Source: Desulfobulbaceae bacterium
Lineage (GTDB): Bacteria; Desulfobacterota; Desulfobulbia; Desulfobulbales; SURF-16
DNA length: 10,633 nt
Reading direction: 5' to 3'
NCBI GenBank assembly: GCA_021160685.1
Contig: JAGHCC010000274.1
Span: 1 to 10,633 of the forward strand
Part shown: piece by piece, positions 1 through 6,680 of the stretch
How positions within the stretch are numbered: the stretch's first letter is position 1
How the letters are laid out: every line of letters starts with the position of its first letter
Notes under the pieces: generated by a model
Database searches by the model: none
Seen by the model: only the letters and a program-made list of their open reading frames with translations
What the model was told of the DNA's origin: nothing
Made by a program: the position numbers and the translations under genes

Positions 1-554
1 CAGGCCGCATCTTCAAGTTCATCCAATTCAGCCGGGGTCATGGTGCCGGCCTTGACTCTTCCCACACCCTCAAAAACAGAAACCAGATGAACATCCTTGC
101 CATGGTAACGGCCGACGAGCATGGGACCGCCACTGACCATAACAGCCGGAATATTCAAGCGCAGCATGGCCATCATCATACCCGGCACAATCTTGTCGCA
201 GTTAGGAATAAGAACCATGGCGTCAAAGGGATGGGCCTGACCCATGATCTCCACGGAATCAGCCACAATCTCCCGGCTGGCCAGGGAGTATTTCATGCCT
301 GTGTGGTTCATGGCAATTCCGTCGCAGACGCCGATGGTTGCAAATGCCACCGGCGTACCACCGGCCAACCTGACACCGGCCTTAACTGCCTCGACAATCT
401 TATCAAGATGGATATGACCTGGAGTAATTTCATTATGAGCATGAGCAATGCCGATTAACGGCCTGCTCAACTCCTCGTTGGTATACCCCATGGCTTTAAA
501 CAATGAACGATGGGGAGCCCTCTCCAATCCTTTTTTCATAGCATCGCTGCGCAT
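1..554 (-). CDS. ilvD: Dihydroxy-acid dehydratase, N-terminal part (runs off the left edge)
   Basis: IlvD dehydrates 2,3-dihydroxy-3-methylbutanoate and 2,3-dihydroxy-3-methylpentanoate to the 2-keto acids that give valine, leucine and isoleucine. It is a cytoplasmic Fe-S enzyme. Seen: 184 codons in one open frame starting MRSDAMKKGLERAPHRSL, the usual IlvD opening. The IlvD/Edd signature CDKIVPG is at residues 119-125 and a second conserved CDG at 77-79; both cysteines are candidate cluster ligands. SGGPM at 141-145 is also typical. The family is about 550-560 residues long, so roughly the last two thirds lie outside the window. The start is fixed by a GAAGGA ribosome site at 561-566, six bases upstream of ATG 552-554. 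The gene is transcribed away from the radical SAM gene and has its own upstream region. No disruption is visible in the part present. Confidence 0.97.
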   Translation of the reverse strand, partial: MRSDAMKKGLERAPHRSLFKAMGYTNEELSRPLIGIAHAHNEITPGHIHLDKIVEAVKAGVRLAGGTPVAFATIGVCDGIAMNHTGMKYSLASREIVADSVEIMGQAHPFDAMVLIPNCDKIVPGMMMAMLRLNIPAVMVSGGPMLVGRYHGKDVHLVSVFEGVGRVKAGTMTPAELDELEDAA

Positions 555-699
555 AATTTTTCCTTCAATTTTGTCTCGTACTTATCCCCTTCAGGTCAAA
601 AATCGACAAAGAGTTTATTCTTCGGAGGTCTCTAAAATCTTCTAAAGAAAAACCAAATTTTATCTTCTGATTGGAACAGCTCGCATAAACGAATTGTGA

Positions 700-728
700 A
701 ACTTACGCACCAGCCCCGTGGGTGTCAA
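700..728 (-). promoter_or_regulatory. Candidate sigma-70 promoter for ilvD
   Basis: On the minus strand a perfect TTGACA (-35, 723-728) is followed 17 bases later by TAAGTT (-10, 700-705), which keeps the first, second and last bases of TATAAT. It would give an ilvD leader of roughly 140 bases. I found no clear attenuator hairpin or T-box in that leader. Called by eye only. Confidence 0.4.
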
Positions 729-1094
729 GACAAAACTCGATAATTACCTTGATAAATACAGGAGATTGTTTTATTTTCACAAAAATCATTGATCATTTTC
801 TAAAAACTTAAATTCTTGCCTTGACGTTTCCGTAAAATCCAAAAATAAACGCAAGACAGGCAAGATAACTATTTGATATTTTTAATATAAAATTTTATGC
901 TCTTCGAAGTTTCACAGGTTCAAAACCTGTCTCTCTGCGTTATAAAACAGTTTAATTGATACGAGAGCCTCTCGCAGAAAACCAGAGAATACAATTTATG
1001 TGGCTCATTTTATCATTTTTCGTTGAGTCTTTAAGCCATGAAGGTTGGCACAAAACCGATCAGTTTCGAGTTGCGCAAAGCCAGCGCAGCTTTG
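729..1094. other. AT-rich intergenic DNA with a tRNA-like T-arm fragment
   Basis: No convincing reading frame is seen here. At 914-930 the bases ACAGG-TTCAAAA-CCTGT form a perfect 5-bp stem with a 7-base loop, the geometry of a tRNA T-arm, followed by CTCTCTG (931-937) where an acceptor strand would be. No matching CAGAGAG or D/anticodon arms are found upstream, so this is not an intact tRNA. It may be a tRNA 3'-end remnant, such as an old attachment site, or chance. A weak plus-strand promoter-like pair, TTGACG (821-826) and AATAAA (844-849) with 17-base spacing, lies upstream of it. Confidence 0.2.
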
Positions 1095-1155
1095 ATTTTC
1101 ATGTAACTGTTGGTTAGGCCAATTTGGTGGCCCACCTGAATAGTTACATTTTCAT
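1095..1155. mobile_element. 45-bp IS66-type mini-element with 8-bp target duplication
   Basis: The core element is 1103-1147. It begins GTAACTGTT and ends AATAGTTAC, an inverted repeat with one mismatch that continues imperfectly inwards (GGTTAGGCC against GGCCCACC) so the whole unit can fold into a hairpin. It is flanked by an exact 8-bp direct repeat ATTTTCAT at 1095-1102 and 1148-1155. GTAA termini with 8-bp duplications are characteristic of IS66-family insertions; at 45 bp it can encode nothing, so it would have been moved in trans. The right-hand duplication ends three bases before the radical SAM start codon, and no Shine-Dalgarno sequence is left there. Confidence 0.75.
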
Positions 1156-1158
1156 ATT

Positions 1159-2156
1159 ATGAAATATTTATTCGGCCCGGTCAATTCCCGTCGCCTGGGA
1201 CTGTCCCAGGGCATTGATCTCCTGCCCGCGAAAATATGCAATTTTAACTGCATTTACTGTGAGGTCGGAGCAACGACGCTTCACACCTGTGATCGAAAGG
1301 AGTACTCCCCCACCAGGGACATTCTTGAAGAAATTGACACCCTGCTTGCAGGAAAGCATCCGCCTATTGATGTTTTCACGATTACCGCCAGCGGTGAACC
1401 GACCTTGCACTCCGGGCTGGGCTCCATTATTCATCACATTAAACATAAAACAAACAAACCGGTTGTCATCCTCACCAACGGCTCTCTGCTGCATGTTGCC
1501 GGGGTCCGCAGTGAATTGATGGCGGCTGATATTGTAATTCCCTCCCTGATTCAGCCCGGGAAGAAAGTTTTCGAAAAATAAACCGGCCGGCCAAATGCGT
1601 CCAATTGCCCGATATTATTTCCGGGCTGGCCAGTTTCAGCCGGGAGTTCCCGGGGAAAATCTGGCTGGAGATCTTACTGGTCAAGGGAATTAATGACAGT
1701 GACGCGGATATTGCCGCTCTGGTGGAGGCAACACGAAAAATTCGACCGGACAGGATCCAGTTGAACACCGTTGTTCGTCCTCCGCTGGAATCGTATGCCG
1801 CGCCAATGACGGAACATGAATTAAAAAAAATCGCCCGGCAATTTGCCGGACAAATCGAAATTATTGCAGATTTTGCCAAGCGGAAACGACACCATCTCAG
1901 ATCTGCGGCAGAACCGGAAATTCTGGATATGCTTAAACGTAGGCCATGTACCGCACTTGACATCTGCGAGGCCTTAAATCTGGATCTTGACCAAGTTCAG
2001 ATCCTTCTCAACAAGCTTCTCCCGAATACCACTCTGACCCGCATAACCCATGCAGGCAATATCTACTCACAGACACATTCTGAAAACACCATAACCTCAC
2101 AACCGCACCAGACCGCAACTGTCATAGCAACAGATGTTTGCAGCAAAAGGAAATGT
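1159..2156 (+). pseudogene. Radical SAM protein (COG0731/Tyw1-like group), frameshifted
   Basis: The protein starts MKYLFGPVNSRRLGLSQGID, the standard opening of a family of small radical SAM enzymes of unknown substrate. The CNFNCIYC cluster motif is at residues 27-34 (CX3CX2C), which would hold the [4Fe-4S] cluster that cleaves S-adenosylmethionine. ASGEPTLH follows at about 76-83. The frame stops at 1579-1581. Near 1548 the text CTGATT reads as if one G were lost: restoring CTGGATT gives ...PSLDSAREESFRKINRP..., the expected family sequence, and continues in the frame of the second half. That half has the rest of the barrel (GINDSD, RPDRIQLNTVVRPP) and a winged-helix-like tail up to about 2080. 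After that the frame stays open with low-complexity sequence into the RNase E/G gene, without a stop. It could be a true pseudogene, a sequencing error, or in life a fused or coupled gene. No standard slippery heptamer is seen. Confidence 0.85.
2145..2151 (+). promoter_or_regulatory. Ribosome-binding site that sets the RNase E/G start
   Basis: AAAAGGA lies five bases upstream of ATG 2157-2159. The reading frame is open far upstream, back past 1605 into the radical SAM half, so this site is the main reason to place the RNase start here and not to call one long fusion. Confidence 0.6.
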
Positions 2157-3980
2157 ATGAACGAAGACCAAAACAATTCGGCTGAAAAACCGGAAAACAC
2201 AAAAAAACCAGAAAAAACCAAAGAAACAACAGCAAAACCCAAGAATCAGAAAAAAACGGCCAAGACGACTCAATCCAGACCAAAAAAAGCAGCGAAATCT
2301 CCTGCCAAACCCAGAACCAAAAAAAATCCCAAGTCTGCGAAAACCGATGAGACCGCAACGGCTGAAGTGAAGACGGAAAGCTCAACAGAAACAAAAAAAA
2401 CCGCTGTCAGAAAAAAACGCCCCCCCCGGTCCCGGGCAAAAAGCAAAAGCGGTCAGGCAAAAAAATCTGCTTCCTCGGAGACTGTTTGCAAACTCCTGAT
2501 CAACACCGACGAACCCGAGGAATGTCGAATCGCCCTGGTTGAAAACGGTAAGGTCGAGGGCTTTCACGTGGAAACGGTTCTTGGGGAGAAGAGCAAGGGC
2601 AATGTCTATAAAGGCCGCATCAGTGCCGTTGAACCGAATCTCCAGGCCGCCTTTGTCGATATGGGAACCGAGAGAAACGGTTTTTTGGCCTTCAGCGATA
2701 TCCATCCTGAATATTACTGCAAAGAAGTTGCGCCGGACACTCACTGGAAAAGGCTGAATATCCAGGATGTGATCAAGAAGGGTCAGGAAGTACTCGTCGA
2801 AGTGGTCAAAGAAACAACCGGCATGAAAGGAGCCAGCGTGACCACATTTCTCTCCCTGCCGGGCCGCTATCTTGTTCTGATGCCCGGCAGCGACAGCCAC
2901 GGTGTCTCCCGTCAAATCACAGATGAACCCCGTCGCGCCAAACTGCGGGAAATCGTCAACTCGGTCAAGCTGGGGGAAGGAATCGGCTACATTATCCGCA
3001 CTGCCAGCAGAGATGTGACCAAAATAGCCCTGACCAAGGATATCCGCTATCTACTCAATCTTTGGAAGGAAATAAAAGAACAAGGGCAGAAGCAACCGGC
3101 GCCTTCTCTAGTCTATAAAGAGCAAAATGTCATTGCCAGATTCCTGCGGGATCACTTCACCGATGAAATTACGGAAATTCTGGTGGACAACAAGGAGGCC
3201 TTTGACCAGGTCAATCATTTTCTGAATCTGCTTCCCGCCAGACAACGCAAAACTAATGTTAAACTCCATCGAGGCGCTAAACCGATTTTTAATCAGTATC
3301 AGGTCGAGGAGCAGATCGAGCAGATGTATCAGCCCATGGTGCCTCTGCCATCCGGCGGTTCAATCGTCATCAATCCAACCGAAGCCCTGGTGGCTATTGA
3401 TGTCAACTCAGGCCGTACCGCCAAGGACAAAAATTTTGAGGAAACTGTCTTTCTGGCCAATATGGAAGCGGCCGAGGAACTGGTCAGACAACTCAGACTG
3501 CGCGACCTCGGTGGCTTGATTGTAGTGGATTTCATTGATATGCGCGAAGCCCGCCATAATCGTGAAGTTGAGAAAAAAGTTAAAGCCTGCCTGAAGCGGG
3601 ACAAGGCTAAATCCGCCACCAGCCGGATTTCCAAATTCGGCCTGATGCAGATCTCACGTCAGCGGCTCGGCCCCCCTATCCAGAAAGGAAACTATATTAT
3701 CTGCGAACATTGCCAGGGCCAAGGAATGATCCGTTCAGTGGAAACCACGGCCCTTGCCCTCCTGCGCAGAATCCAGACCGGGGTAACAAAAAAGAACGTC
3801 AACAAAGTGGATTGCCGCTTTCCCCTCAAAACGGCGCAATACATTCTGAACCAGAAACGGACAGACATCGTCAATCTTGAGCAAAAATACAAGGTGGAAA
3901 TCCTGATTAAAGCCGACCCGGACATGACCCCGGCCCAGTCCTCCATTGAATTCGGCACACAGAGGGAAACAAAGAAGTAG
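2157..3980 (+). CDS. rng: Ribonuclease E/G family endoribonuclease
   Basis: Rne/Rng enzymes cut single-stranded A/U-rich RNA from a 5'-monophosphate end and act in rRNA maturation and mRNA decay in the cytoplasm. From ATG 2157 the protein has 607 residues. Residues 1-105 are a Lys/Pro/Thr-rich, probably disordered basic extension. An S1-type RNA-binding domain begins at about 145 (GNVYKGRISAV, AAFVDMGTERNGFL). The DNase I-like catalytic part carries AIDVNSGR with Asp415 and GGLIVVDFIDM with Asp458. The zinc-link CEHC gives Cys516 and Cys519. The spacings (43 from Asp to Asp, 101 from the first Asp to the first Cys) equal those of E. coli RNase E (D303, D346, C404), so catalytic and zinc sites look complete. 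There is no long C-terminal degradosome scaffold, so it resembles RNase G or a short RNase E. It follows the broken radical SAM gene in the same frame and probably shared its transcript. A 791-residue reading from 1605 is possible but would put half a radical SAM domain at the N-terminus. Confidence 0.93.
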   Translation: MNEDQNNSAEKPENTKKPEKTKETTAKPKNQKKTAKTTQSRPKKAAKSPAKPRTKKNPKSAKTDETATAEVKTESSTETKKTAVRKKRPPRSRAKSKSGQAKKSASSETVCKLLINTDEPEECRIALVENGKVEGFHVETVLGEKSKGNVYKGRISAVEPNLQAAFVDMGTERNGFLAFSDIHPEYYCKEVAPDTHWKRLNIQDVIKKGQEVLVEVVKETTGMKGASVTTFLSLPGRYLVLMPGSDSHGVSRQITDEPRRAKLREIVNSVKLGEGIGYIIRTASRDVTKIALTKDIRYLLNLWKEIKEQGQKQPAPSLVYKEQNVIARFLRDHFTDEITEILVDNKEAFDQVNHFLNLLPARQRKTNVKLHRGAKPIFNQYQVEEQIEQMYQPMVPLPSGGSIVINPTEALVAIDVNSGRTAKDKNFEETVFLANMEAAEELVRQLRLRDLGGLIVVDFIDMREARHNREVEKKVKACLKRDKAKSATSRISKFGLMQISRQRLGPPIQKGNYIICEHCQGQGMIRSVETTALALLRRIQTGVTKKNVNKVDCRFPLKTAQYILNQKRTDIVNLEQKYKVEILIKADPDMTPAQSSIEFGTQRETKK

Positions 3981-4187
3981 AGAATTCTGTTTATATGGCA
4001 CTTGAGGGGCACTTGTCTCTCAAAAGACACAAACGACAAAGACGGGGATTACGGGAGGAAAGGTCTATTCTTTTTAAGGGGATAAGCTTAATGGCTTTGA
4101 TCACAAATAGTTCGGACAAAGGCCATTTGTCTCCTTTTTGAGACAGCTCATCCAAATAGGATCACTCCTGCCCCTCCCTACAAGGCC
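3981..4187. other. Non-coding DNA after the RNase gene
   Basis: No supported gene. TGTCTC (4128-4133) can pair with GAGACA (4140-4145) around a T-rich loop, a weak hairpin. I see no clear intrinsic terminator for the RNase gene. A 16-codon frame at 4091-4141 behind AAGGGG is too short to defend. Confidence 0.3.
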
Positions 4188-4243
4188 AATCGGTTATGAA
4201 AAATTCATAACCGATTTAGGTGTGGCTGCATCATTCACCTAAA
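4188..4243. repeat. Two adjoining perfect inverted repeats
   Basis: AATCGGTTATGAA (4188-4200) pairs perfectly over 13 bp with 4204-4216 around a 3-base AAA loop. TTTAGGTG (4215-4222) pairs perfectly over 8 bp with CACCTAAA (4236-4243). They share two bases, so the folds compete slightly. They lie between two convergent genes, where a bidirectional terminator would be expected, but no T-run follows on either strand. A protein-binding site or a repeat remnant is equally possible. Confidence 0.45.
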
Positions 4244-4249
4244 CGCCAT

Positions 4250-4348
4250 ACTGCAACGTAAGCGATCACAGACACCTGTAAACGCTTACAGAATAAAGAG
4301 TTACTCGAAATCTTGGTGGTTTTATCCCGTGATAGGTTACGCTGCAAC
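4250..4348. mobile_element. 83-bp GTAA-ended element with imperfect 8-bp duplication
   Basis: The core is 4258-4340. It starts GTAAGCGATCACAG and ends CCGTGATAGGTTAC. Read inwards the ends agree as GTAA-x-C-x-ATCAC-x-G, an inverted repeat with three mismatches over 14 bases. Flanks are ACTGCAAC (4250-4257) and GCTGCAAC (4341-4348), matching at 7 of 8 positions. This fits an old IS66-type mini-element whose ends differ from the GTAACTGTTCAG group elsewhere in the window. Inside, CTGTAA (4276-4281) and TTACAG (4286-4291) form a further 6-bp hairpin. Confidence 0.5.
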
Positions 4349-4419
4349 TATTCAGAGGCAAACGAGCGCAACGGGATATCGAGGAGATGCTGCTGATCAA
4401 TCACAAGAATTCTGCAAAA

Positions 4420-6138
4420 TCAGCGTAGATAGCCCTGTTCCACCAGGTAGAGAAAAACCTCCTGGGCGGCTTCAGCCGGGCTGATTTCCGTGGTGTCAAT
4501 GGTAATTTCCGGATTGACGGGCGGTGTATAGGGGTCGGACACTCCGGTGAAGGCCTTTATTTTCCCGGCCCGGGCTTTGGCATAGAGACCCTTGCGGTCC
4601 CGCTGCTCGCAGACTTCAATGGGAGTTGCCATATAGACTTCAATATAACCGCCATACCGGCTGATCAATTCCCGGTTGGCTCTCCTGGGCTCCTCAAAGG
4701 GCGCAATGGGGGCACAGAGAGCAATACCGCCGTTCTTGGTGATTTCACTGGCGACAAATCCTATTCTGGTGATATTGAGGTTACGATGTTCTCTGGAAAA
4801 ATTCAGTTCACTGGAGAGATTTCTGCGGACAATATCACCGTCCAGCAAGGTCACTGGCCGCCCCCTCATTTCTAAAAATTTCACCAGTAACACCTTGGCC
4901 AGGGTGGATTTTCCGGAGCCGGACAGGCCTGAGATAAAAACGGTAAATCCCTGACTTGAACGAGGCGGAAAGGCCCGTCGCAACTCAGCAACAACCTCGG
5001 GGTAGGAAAACCATTCCGGAATTTCCAAATCTTCTTCCAACCTGCGCTTCAATTCACCCGAAGAAATACTTTTCACATTCATCTCTGACTCGACTTCCTG
5101 TTCAGGCATGTACTGGGCCTGATCTTCAACGTAAACCATTTTCATGGCCGGAATCATTTTGATGAAAGTTTTGTCTTCATATTCCCGAACCAGCTTCTGG
5201 GCGGCATGGGGCGGATAAAAATTTTCATGATCGAGATGACTGGCAAAAGGATCAGCATGGTCCGTCTCGACAATGAAATGACTGCAGCCGTAATTTTTTT
5301 TGATAATGGCCTGCCAGAGAGCTTCCCTGGGGCCGGCCTGCCGAGAGGCCAAAGGCGACAGCCCCAAAGAAATCATGTTTTTTGGAAATTTCTTTACAAT
5401 TTCCTGATAACAATGAACATGAGTATAATGATCAAGATTACCGGGATGATCCAGCCCGACAACAGGCTGTAAAAAAATACACCCGCCGGCATCACGGGCC
5501 GCCTTCTGGATCATTTCCTTATGGGCACAATGGAGATAGGCCTCGGTATGAAAACCAATGACCTTGCGCCAGCCGTTGAGGGTAAACTTCTTATGCGTCT
5601 CCGAAGGGGTCAGGCGGATTTCCTTGAAATCATAATGGATGGGCAGGCTGATCCCCTCAAGCCTGCCGCCAATATACCAGGAGCCGCATTGTTCATAAAG
5701 CCTGCGAACGCCGGGGTGAAGATCGGTATCATCCGTCCCGTAAACAGTCAAGGCTTCCCGTCTTTTGTCCGGTTGCCAGATATCGCTGACGGTCAGGATG
5801 GCCAGCATAAACCCCTCACCATCATTCAAGGCCAGGCAATCGCCCCTATTTAATGAACCAGCTGTCTTTTCATCAATATCCAGACAGATGGGAATGGGCC
5901 AGACCGTGCCGTCCGCCAACTGCATCTCTTCCAGGACCCGTTCATAATCTTTCCGGTCCAGGTAGCCGTTTAAGGGAAAAAAAGCCCTGTTCAAAAGAAG
6001 TTCAAGATCGCAAAGTTGTCTGTTGTTCAGGTCAATGGATGGATAGGATAAAGCATCCTGTTTCAAACTTTCTATCCGGCGAAAATGAACCAGCAGACTC
6101 TCAGAGTAATCAATGGTCCCGGAAGAGGAATTTGCCAT
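4420..6138 (-). CDS. sat/cysC: ATP-sulfurylase-like/APS-kinase fusion with degenerate sulfurylase active site
   Basis: The family makes APS from ATP and sulfate (N-terminal domain) and phosphorylates it to PAPS (C-terminal domain) in the cytoplasm. The 572-residue length is normal for the fused enzyme. Residues 1 to about 390 are the sulfurylase-like part; family stretches such as NRQLCDLELLLN (39-50), GGPREALW-like AGPREALW (268-275) and VYVEDQAQYMPE are clear. The catalytic motif, normally QTRNPxHRAH, reads HTEAYLHCAH at 197-206: the two histidines remain but Gln, Arg and Asn are gone. GRDHAG reads ETDHAD (291-296), and ISGTELR reads ISSGELK (358-364). The kinase part is intact: Walker A GLSGSGKST (404-412), LLDGDIVRRNLS (431-442), NITRIGFVASE (455-465) and KGLYAKARAG (516-525). 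I infer a working APS kinase on a sulfurylase fold that is inactive or altered. The start at ATG 6136-6138 has AAGGA at 6148-6152. No sulfur-assimilation genes are adjacent. Confidence 0.93.
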   Translation of the reverse strand: MANSSSGTIDYSESLLVHFRRIESLKQDALSYPSIDLNNRQLCDLELLLNRAFFPLNGYLDRKDYERVLEEMQLADGTVWPIPICLDIDEKTAGSLNRGDCLALNDGEGFMLAILTVSDIWQPDKRREALTVYGTDDTDLHPGVRRLYEQCGSWYIGGRLEGISLPIHYDFKEIRLTPSETHKKFTLNGWRKVIGFHTEAYLHCAHKEMIQKAARDAGGCIFLQPVVGLDHPGNLDHYTHVHCYQEIVKKFPKNMISLGLSPLASRQAGPREALWQAIIKKNYGCSHFIVETDHADPFASHLDHENFYPPHAAQKLVREYEDKTFIKMIPAMKMVYVEDQAQYMPEQEVESEMNVKSISSGELKRRLEEDLEIPEWFSYPEVVAELRRAFPPRSSQGFTVFISGLSGSGKSTLAKVLLVKFLEMRGRPVTLLDGDIVRRNLSSELNFSREHRNLNITRIGFVASEITKNGGIALCAPIAPFEEPRRANRELISRYGGYIEVYMATPIEVCEQRDRKGLYAKARAGKIKAFTGVSDPYTPPVNPEITIDTTEISPAEAAQEVFLYLVEQGYLR

Positions 6139-6165
6139 TTTACTTTTTCCTTAATTATCAATGAA

Positions 6166-6526
6166 AACTTAATGTAACTGTTCAGGTGGGGGGATAAATT
6201 ACCCTTAACTCTGAACCGTAACTGTTCAGTAGTGCCTTAGATTCGTTCATTCGGAGTCTACGCTTACCTTCTAAGTAACAAGATTTCGACAATTACTCAT
6301 AAATATCGTAATAACAACATGATAAATACAAAAACTTCGTACACGTCATCCCGGCATGTTTTTAGCCGGGATCCAGAAACTTGCCACACTCTCCATCCTG
6401 GATCGAAGTCTACGCTTATCTCCGGCTAAGACCATGCCGGAATGACGATATAATTCTATTGTTGCTTTTAAAATAAATGCCGGTATCTTCACCCCCGGTT
6501 GCTTTGCTGAATAGTTACAACTTAAC
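6166..6526. mobile_element. 345-bp composite IS66-type element upstream of the sulfurylase/kinase gene
   Basis: The core is 6174-6518, beginning GTAACTGTTCAG and ending CTGAATAGTTAC (12-bp inverted ends, one mismatch). Flanks AACTTAAT (6166-6173) and AACTTAAC (6519-6526) match at 7 of 8 bases, as expected of an ageing 8-bp target duplication. A second internal end-like copy GTAACTGTTCAG lies at 6218-6229, so the unit may be two elements joined or one inserted near the end of another. A distinct palindromic repeat is nested at 6344-6447. The left duplication is 28 bases from the start codon of the minus-strand gene, so that gene's promoter region is now this element or lies beyond it. Confidence 0.65.
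6344..6447. repeat. 104-bp dispersed palindromic repeat (CGTCATCCCGGC type)
   Basis: Left arm CGTCATCCCGGCATGTTTTT (6344-6363, continuing TAGCCGGGA) is an inverted match to the right arm ending GGCATT-complement at 6447, with a few mismatches over about 27 bases. Repeats of this look, reading CGTCAT-CCGGC...AGCCGG-ATCCAG, are common in proteobacterial intergenic DNA and often produce spurious small ORFs; the open frame across 6346-6555 is one. It also contains GAAGTCTACGCTTATCT (6405-6421), a module shared with the IS66-type elements here. Confidence 0.7.
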
Positions 6527-6628
6527 AATCTGTGGTGTGTCCTAAATTCAAACACCTGCTGCGAATGCTGAAGGGAAACAGCCTTTCAAACTGAATGGAT
6601 TGGAATCTAGTCCAATCTTACATGCAAT

Positions 6629-6660
6629 ACAGCTGTCGACTCAAGCTGTTTTCATTTTTT
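6629..6660 (+). terminator. Possible plus-strand hairpin terminator
   Basis: ACAGCT (6629-6634) pairs with AGCTGT (6644-6649), followed by TTTCATTTTTT. The orientation is plus, against the regulator gene that ends at 6681 on the minus strand, and no plus-strand gene precedes it. A second hairpin, GATTGGA/TCCAATC (6598-6617), lies beyond it for minus-strand transcripts but has no T-run. Confidence 0.2.
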
Positions 6661-6680
6661 TCTTTTTTGATACCGGAAAA

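Noticed and set aside
1159..1605. Programmed -1 frameshift in the radical SAM gene
   Set aside because: No X-XXY-YYZ slippery heptamer precedes the break near 1548, and the family is not known to use frameshifting; a one-base deletion or sequencing error is simpler.
1605..2156. RNase E/G translated from TTG 1605 as a 791-residue protein
   Set aside because: That start would begin in the middle of a radical SAM domain; a good ribosome site precedes ATG 2157 and the RNase domains are complete from there.
4091..4141. 16-codon plus-strand frame behind AAGGGG
   Set aside because: Too short to separate from chance, with no recognisable peptide and no context for a leader peptide since no plus-strand gene follows.
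4344..4355. GCAACTATTCAG as another element end
   Set aside because: The first bases overlap the direct repeat of the 4258-4340 element and GTAA is not present, so it may be chance; not counted as an end.
6346..6555. 69-codon minus-strand open frame
   Set aside because: It lies across the palindromic repeat and reads typical repeat-derived sequence (HSGMVLAG, FWIPAKNMPG); no ribosome site and no independent coding signal.
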